Assembly (NCBI RefSeq): GCF_000972845.2
Contig: NC_040018.1
Span: 3,329,632-3,393,631, forward strand
Direction of reading: 5' to 3'
From: Larimichthys crocea
Lineage: Eukaryota; Chordata; Actinopteri; Sciaenidae
Length of the DNA: 64,000 nt
The position numbers and the translations under genes are program-made. The notes beneath the pieces were generated by a model, which ran no database searches, had not been told where the DNA came from, and saw only the letters and a program-made list of their open reading frames with translations. Below, one piece after another: positions 59,651-64,000 of this stretch; the first letter of the stretch is position 1, and each line of letters opens with the position of its first letter.

Positions 59651-61699
59651 GCTGTACACGGAGGTGATCAAATAACAGAAGTGTACTGTTTCTTTACAAA
59701 GTCTAAACTCAAGAACCCGCTTGAAAGTTTCTGTACTTTCTCTCATCATTCCTGCCGTTTTTTGTGTGGATACTTTGTCTCATTGTGACTCTATCCACCT
59801 CTGTCGGCACTCTCAGTCCCATTTTCTTCTCCTCTAGCTAAATTATTGACTGGGAGTCCACTTCTACACTGGCCACCGATGGGAGGTGTTCGCTTTCTAA
59901 TTTAGGATTCAATTTAGGATTCTTTGAGCTTGTAATTAGTTTCACTATTCAGCCTCACAGCCAAGGGCACTGAGATACTCTGACAAAGGCACATGCGCAT
60001 ACATATAACCACACACACACACACTTCGCTCCTGGCGTATAAGCTAAAACACGGGTTTTGTTTGATTTCCAGACCACAGTTGTTGTTGCTTTGTGAGGAT
60101 TTTTGGGTTATTACACCTTGTTATACTACATGTACACGATGTGATCCACCTGGAAAACCAACTTATTTTTGCTGCTGTCAAGCTGCTTTAGTGATTTTTA
60201 TGTTTTTACTTCACCTGGTAGTTCCTCCCGAGCCTGTGAATTCATTACTGAACCCTCTGAATGATATCCAAGATAAACCTCAAGTGACGTTTTACTGAAG
60301 CTTCACCAGCTGTCCATCATTTCCTTGTGTCATCCCAGCACGACCTTGTGTACACCCTTTACCTTGACACACCGCATTCACGGGATTGTGATGTGGGATT
60401 TGCCTGTAGCTGTTTTTTTCTTCCTCACCTGGATGTAACTACCAGCAGTATTGATTGAGATCTGGATATATTGTATAAGAGACAGATGGAGAGCGAGGAA
60501 TGAGGACTACAGAGCCCACAGTCCCCACAGAGCCGCCTGTGTTTTTAATAATCACTCTCCTCTCCCCACCTGGGAGTGCAGCGCCACTGTGGATCCTATT
60601 TATAGGCAGCAACCAGCAGGCAGAGAAGCACACATGCACTATTGTTCATAACATGGTCACGAGATAATGGGTTTTCTCTTCTAGGAGGGTAAGTATAATG
60701 AGGAAAGGGATAGGACGTGCAATAATTAAATGTTGGAAAGGTTAAACGGAGGTGAGCTTTTGACTCCTCTGATCTGAATCGGCTGTTACTGATTTTGCTT
60801 ATAGATCAATTATTCAATATCCTGCACTGAAATTGTGTATACCTTGTATTTTTCCTCATGTAACATCCATTTTGTAGTGTAGGGAGTAAATACCCCAAAA
60901 TATGATGTTCTAGTGGAAAAACTAAATGAATAGGATAAAGAAAATTCTCATTTTTAGCTGTAACAGCAAGGAACAGATTATTTTTTTGCTATTTTTGGAG
61001 GTGTTGGAGGAGTCCAAGGTGGATTTTCTTGCTGGTGTTTTGAAGATAATGTGTGATGTCAAGTGAAGGGGATGCAGCATCACTTTGTCGTGAAGCTGTC
61101 CAGCAAATCCGGCAGGAGAGCTGGCATCGCCGTCGCAGCTGCACTACTGTAAACAGCCTCATCCTGCTCTTATACAACACACATGCATACACTCAGCAGG
61201 CAGCCATAGCATCTGTCAACCTGCTCTGATCTCTGACACTTTAACCCTGCCTGGGTGTTTTTCCAGCCTGAGTTGCAGATCTCTTTCTCTCTCTCGCTCT
61301 CTGTTGGTGTAAATGAAGTAGGAGATGATAGTAGTGTAACAATAGAGGCATAAAAATGAACGACCTAATGCTTGAAGACATATAGAGTCATATTACAGCT
61401 GGGCACAATGAAGCCACACACAGTGGCCGGATGGGCAGAATAACAACAATCCAATCCAATACATCAGCCGTGGAAGAATTTCTCCCTAATGTTTACTGCC
61501 ATTATGTCAGTCAGCCGTATGTTAAACATGAACGTTCACTCTTGACCGTGGAAAAAATGGTCAATCCCAACTTAAAGAAACGCTACATAGAAGTTTGTAT
61601 TTTTGTGATTTAACTCCCCCAGTTTCAGAGTGCAATACTTTGTTCCGATTACATCATTTATGATCAAAAACATCCAAACATCAAGTGCAACAACATAAT

Positions 61700-62250
61700 A
61701 CAGCAGCCAGCTAATATCACTTACTAGTCCAACAGCAAGAAGCCCAGCTCAGCGTCTGTCTTTCAGCCTTTTATTTCACAAAGCTCTTGCCAACGACTGA
61801 AAGTCACTGATTTACTTGTCTGTTGGCTTGGCCTCATTTTCTCTTCTTAGCTTCCTCCATCAACGTCCTCTTCAGACTTTTCGCCTCTGTCATTATGTCC
61901 ATAGAGGCTGCTGAGAGCACAGTTACATTGCAAGCTTGCCCAGCTCCTGTTCGGGCACGATGCTGGCTCCACTCCCCGTCAGCATTACCCCACGACACCC
62001 TGGGCCTGAAAACCTCCTCTTCTTCTTCCCAGTGGTTCAAAACACCCGTGGTACAAACACTACCACTCCTCGGTGCTCTGAACTCATAGCTAGGTGAGCT
62101 AACAAAGTGAGCTAACAGCAGCTACAGTTGGCAGCAGTTTACTTCACTGTCCATCAGGAAACTCTGTAAATCACAGAGAGTTGAGGCGGAGCAGAACCTA
62201 AAAACATTTTCTCCATAAAATACCCAGAGCACAAAGTTACATTGTGTGAG
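61700..62250 (-). repeat. dispersed repeat family D, copy 2 (inverted)
   Basis: Inverted relative to the copy at 50078-50560. Short frames in the two copies (VITSIDAAEL / VIMSIEAAES) look alike because they are the same repeat read in the same sense; no protein is claimed. Confidence 0.75.
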
Positions 62251-62734
62251 AACAGACGTCCAAGTGACAGAGACACCATTCACCTGATTACAAGGCAGTG
62301 TAGCACCATGATTTTAAATCAGATGTTTCATTGGAGAAAAGTTTCACTATGTTGCTTTTTGGACCATATGTTAGCTTTTTAAGGAGCTTTCAACCATCAG
62401 CACACTGGAGTTTGCTCTGTTGTCACCACAGAGAAAGATTTGTTGTTTGTTGTAATGTTTTCATTCAAAGCACTTCCAGGATCCTACAACTTTTTGCCAA
62501 GAAGTCACAAGTCAAATTAAATCCCGAGATTAAATCACAACAACAAGTGAACTAGCCCCTGTCAACAGATCCGGCACCATGACAACTGAGCCTCTGATGA
62601 AGACATGTCATAAAGCTATTTTAAGTTAGACCTTGAGTGGAGATCGATTTCTCAAAGCCTTGTATGCATATAGTTTAGCTGTGTCTAATGTTTGCAGGTT
62701 ATAATATCATGTATTAATATTTACATGTGGTGGA

Positions 62735-63090
62735 TATTACAAGGCACGGACACAGGACTCAACTGCAGGACTCAGGAGGCAGATACAGGAGGTAACCGGT
62801 TTTTAATCACAGAGGTTCGGTACACGGGAGTTCAGTCAGGTAAGACAGGCAAACAATCCAAAGGACTAAGGCAAAAGCAGGGTCCAAAAACAGGCAAGGG
62901 TCGAAACCGGAAAGCACACTAGAGAAACGCTGGAAAGTGGGACACATGGTACACTAACAGTCTGGCACTGGGGAAGGGGAAACAAAGGGTTTAAATGCAC
63001 AGGTGATTAGGGGCATGACAGACACAAGGCAGGAAACTAGGAGACTGGAGTAGGCGGAGCGGGGACTGACTGTGACAGTAGAAACTCTCC
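62735..63090 (-). repeat. dispersed repeat with CCGGTTTTTAATCACAGAGGTTCGGTAC / AACAGGCAAGGGTC words
   Basis: Purine-rich, CA-rich sequence: ggacacaggactcaactgca, gtccaaaaacaggcaaggg, gaaaccggaaagcacact, ggaaactaggagactggagt. The wording is that of a fish interspersed repeat as I recall it; class not known to me. The 76-codon frame over it is not a gene. Confidence 0.45.
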
Positions 63091-63592
63091 TGTCCAGATA
63101 GTGCTAATCGTATCTTTAGCAGCTTTCTCACAACTGATGCAGATAGCGCAGAAATCAGCATTTTCCCTGACACAATTATCCTGGTGTCATCATGTCAGAC
63201 ACCCCGGTGTTCAGACTTTCATCTACACTCCCATGAGAGGAAGAGTGACATGGAAGGAAGCAGCAGCAGCAGAGCCAGGGAGAGTTGTTCGGGGACAGAG
63301 GTCACACTATCTTCTTACCCGGAGGAGAGTCTCTGACACTGACAGTCCTGCTGCTATAAAGTCAACAGTGACGGGTATTTTAACATAATGGCACCTTGCT
63401 GTATGTGAGGACACCGATCGAGCAGAATACAAATGTGGTGCCTTTACGTCATGATGTCCCGGCTGGATCTCAGTGCAGCCATGCTGAGAATTACATTTTC
63501 ATTTAATAATATTCTGGAGAAACTAGCGAAGATTAAATATTGGAAATGATTTTTCTATTTTTCACGTACTGCGTTTGCATGAGCGGAAAGTT

Positions 63593-63871
63593 TTAAAGTT
63601 CCAGTGTGTACGATTTAGTCACAGCTAGCAGTGTGGTTGGTGATTGCAACTTCCTCGCTTCACCCTCCTGTTCCCAGTGTGTTGGAGAAACTTTGGTAGC
63701 TGTGAATCACATAAAAGAAAACACAAAATCTATAGTCAGTGTTTAGTTTGTCCATTCTGGGCTTCTGTAGAAACATGACATGATTATACACTTGTTATGT
63801 ATAATATATTCCACTTTTTTGTCATATTTGGCAAATAAAGCCTCCTGAAATCTCACACACTAGACCTTTAA
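63593..63871. mobile_element. TTAA-bounded inverted-repeat element, complete copy
   Basis: Starts TTAAAGTTCCAGTGTGTACG and ends CACACACTAGACCTTTAA, with interior words gtgtttagtttgtccattct, gggcttctgtagaaacatg and gattatacac shared with the other family members. Shorter than the 35722 copy. Confidence 0.7.
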
Positions 63872-64000
63872 CAGACCTGTTTACAGCTTGTAAGGCTTTT
63901 CAAGATCATTAAGCTCTGTCTTCCTGTAGTTACTGTTGCTATTGAGCTTATTCTTGCCTCACATACTGAGGGTAAGATGACAATAACAGCAGATTTACCA

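Larger units (their letters stand above)
58418..64000. other. candidate intron of the downstream gene, running off the window
   Basis: Repeats at 59440-59650, 61700-62250, 62735-63090 and 63593-63871. A 95-codon frame at 63101-63388 is the longest; it starts within non-coding-like sequence, has no recognisable domain and no splice context, and I do not call it. A short CA run is at 60009-60022. Confidence 0.45.

Noticed and set aside
61823..62089. 88-codon frame similar to the minus-strand frame at 50227-50523
   Set aside because: Both are within inverted copies of repeat family D; frames contain no domain and differ by indels.
63101..63388. 95-codon + strand frame near the window end
   Set aside because: No recognisable domain or homologue, no good acceptor/donor pair, and it is bordered by dispersed repeats.
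1..64000. tRNA, rRNA, CRISPR, bacterial or viral systems
   Set aside because: No cloverleaf with A/B boxes, no regularly spaced repeats, no long uninterrupted frames besides the znf609 exon; composition and splice structure are those of a vertebrate nuclear genome.

Overview
The window is vertebrate nuclear DNA, most likely from a ray-finned (teleost) fish. It carries the 3' two thirds of one large, well-supported gene on the + strand: znf609, the zinc finger protein 609 and Drosophila scribbler/brakeless relative. Six coding exons join in frame with canonical GT-AG junctions into 1162 codons plus a stop. The translation follows the ZNF609 family from the MESPVST segment to the SLYPPPRR C-terminus. 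The fish assignment rests on the fish-like version of this protein, dense CA/TG microsatellites, and several dispersed repeat families that I recall from fish genomes; no search was run.

Layout. 1-21826 is the large intron upstream of the first exon seen here; the N-terminal exon of the gene (about 250 codons in the family) is not in the window and must lie upstream. Exons are at 21827-22052, 33952-34039, 36279-38628, 38729-39098, 39889-40269 and 40520-40598, with the stop at 40591-40593. A terminal, wholly untranslated exon probably runs from 42106 to about 45500 and ends at an AATAAA at 45475. The introns hold diverged mobile-element copies, microsatellites and long unremarkable stretches.

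Downstream of znf609 (45500-64000) the sequence is repeat-rich and holds what looks like the 5' end of a second + strand gene that I cannot name. It consists of a candidate first coding exon at 48545-48714 (Met-Gly-Cys start), a CpG-rich candidate promoter or untranslated exon ending at a donor at 51169, and a second exon at 58310-58417 (ATG ACT GAG) to which both could splice. The first joins it in frame, giving 79 codons from the MGC Met. The second exon appears to end at a non-canonical GC donor that sits directly against a CA microsatellite. Its remaining exons are not visible in the window.

No tRNA, rRNA, CRISPR, operon or bacterial-type system is present, and I see no previously undescribed system. 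The points most worth checking are splice-level oddities (a stop codon overlapping a second donor, a NAGNAG acceptor, a GC donor beside a CA repeat), lineage-specific low-complexity tracts in the protein, and TTAA-bounded inverted-repeat elements that abut each other. Nearly all short open reading frames in the window look like chance or repeat-derived frames.
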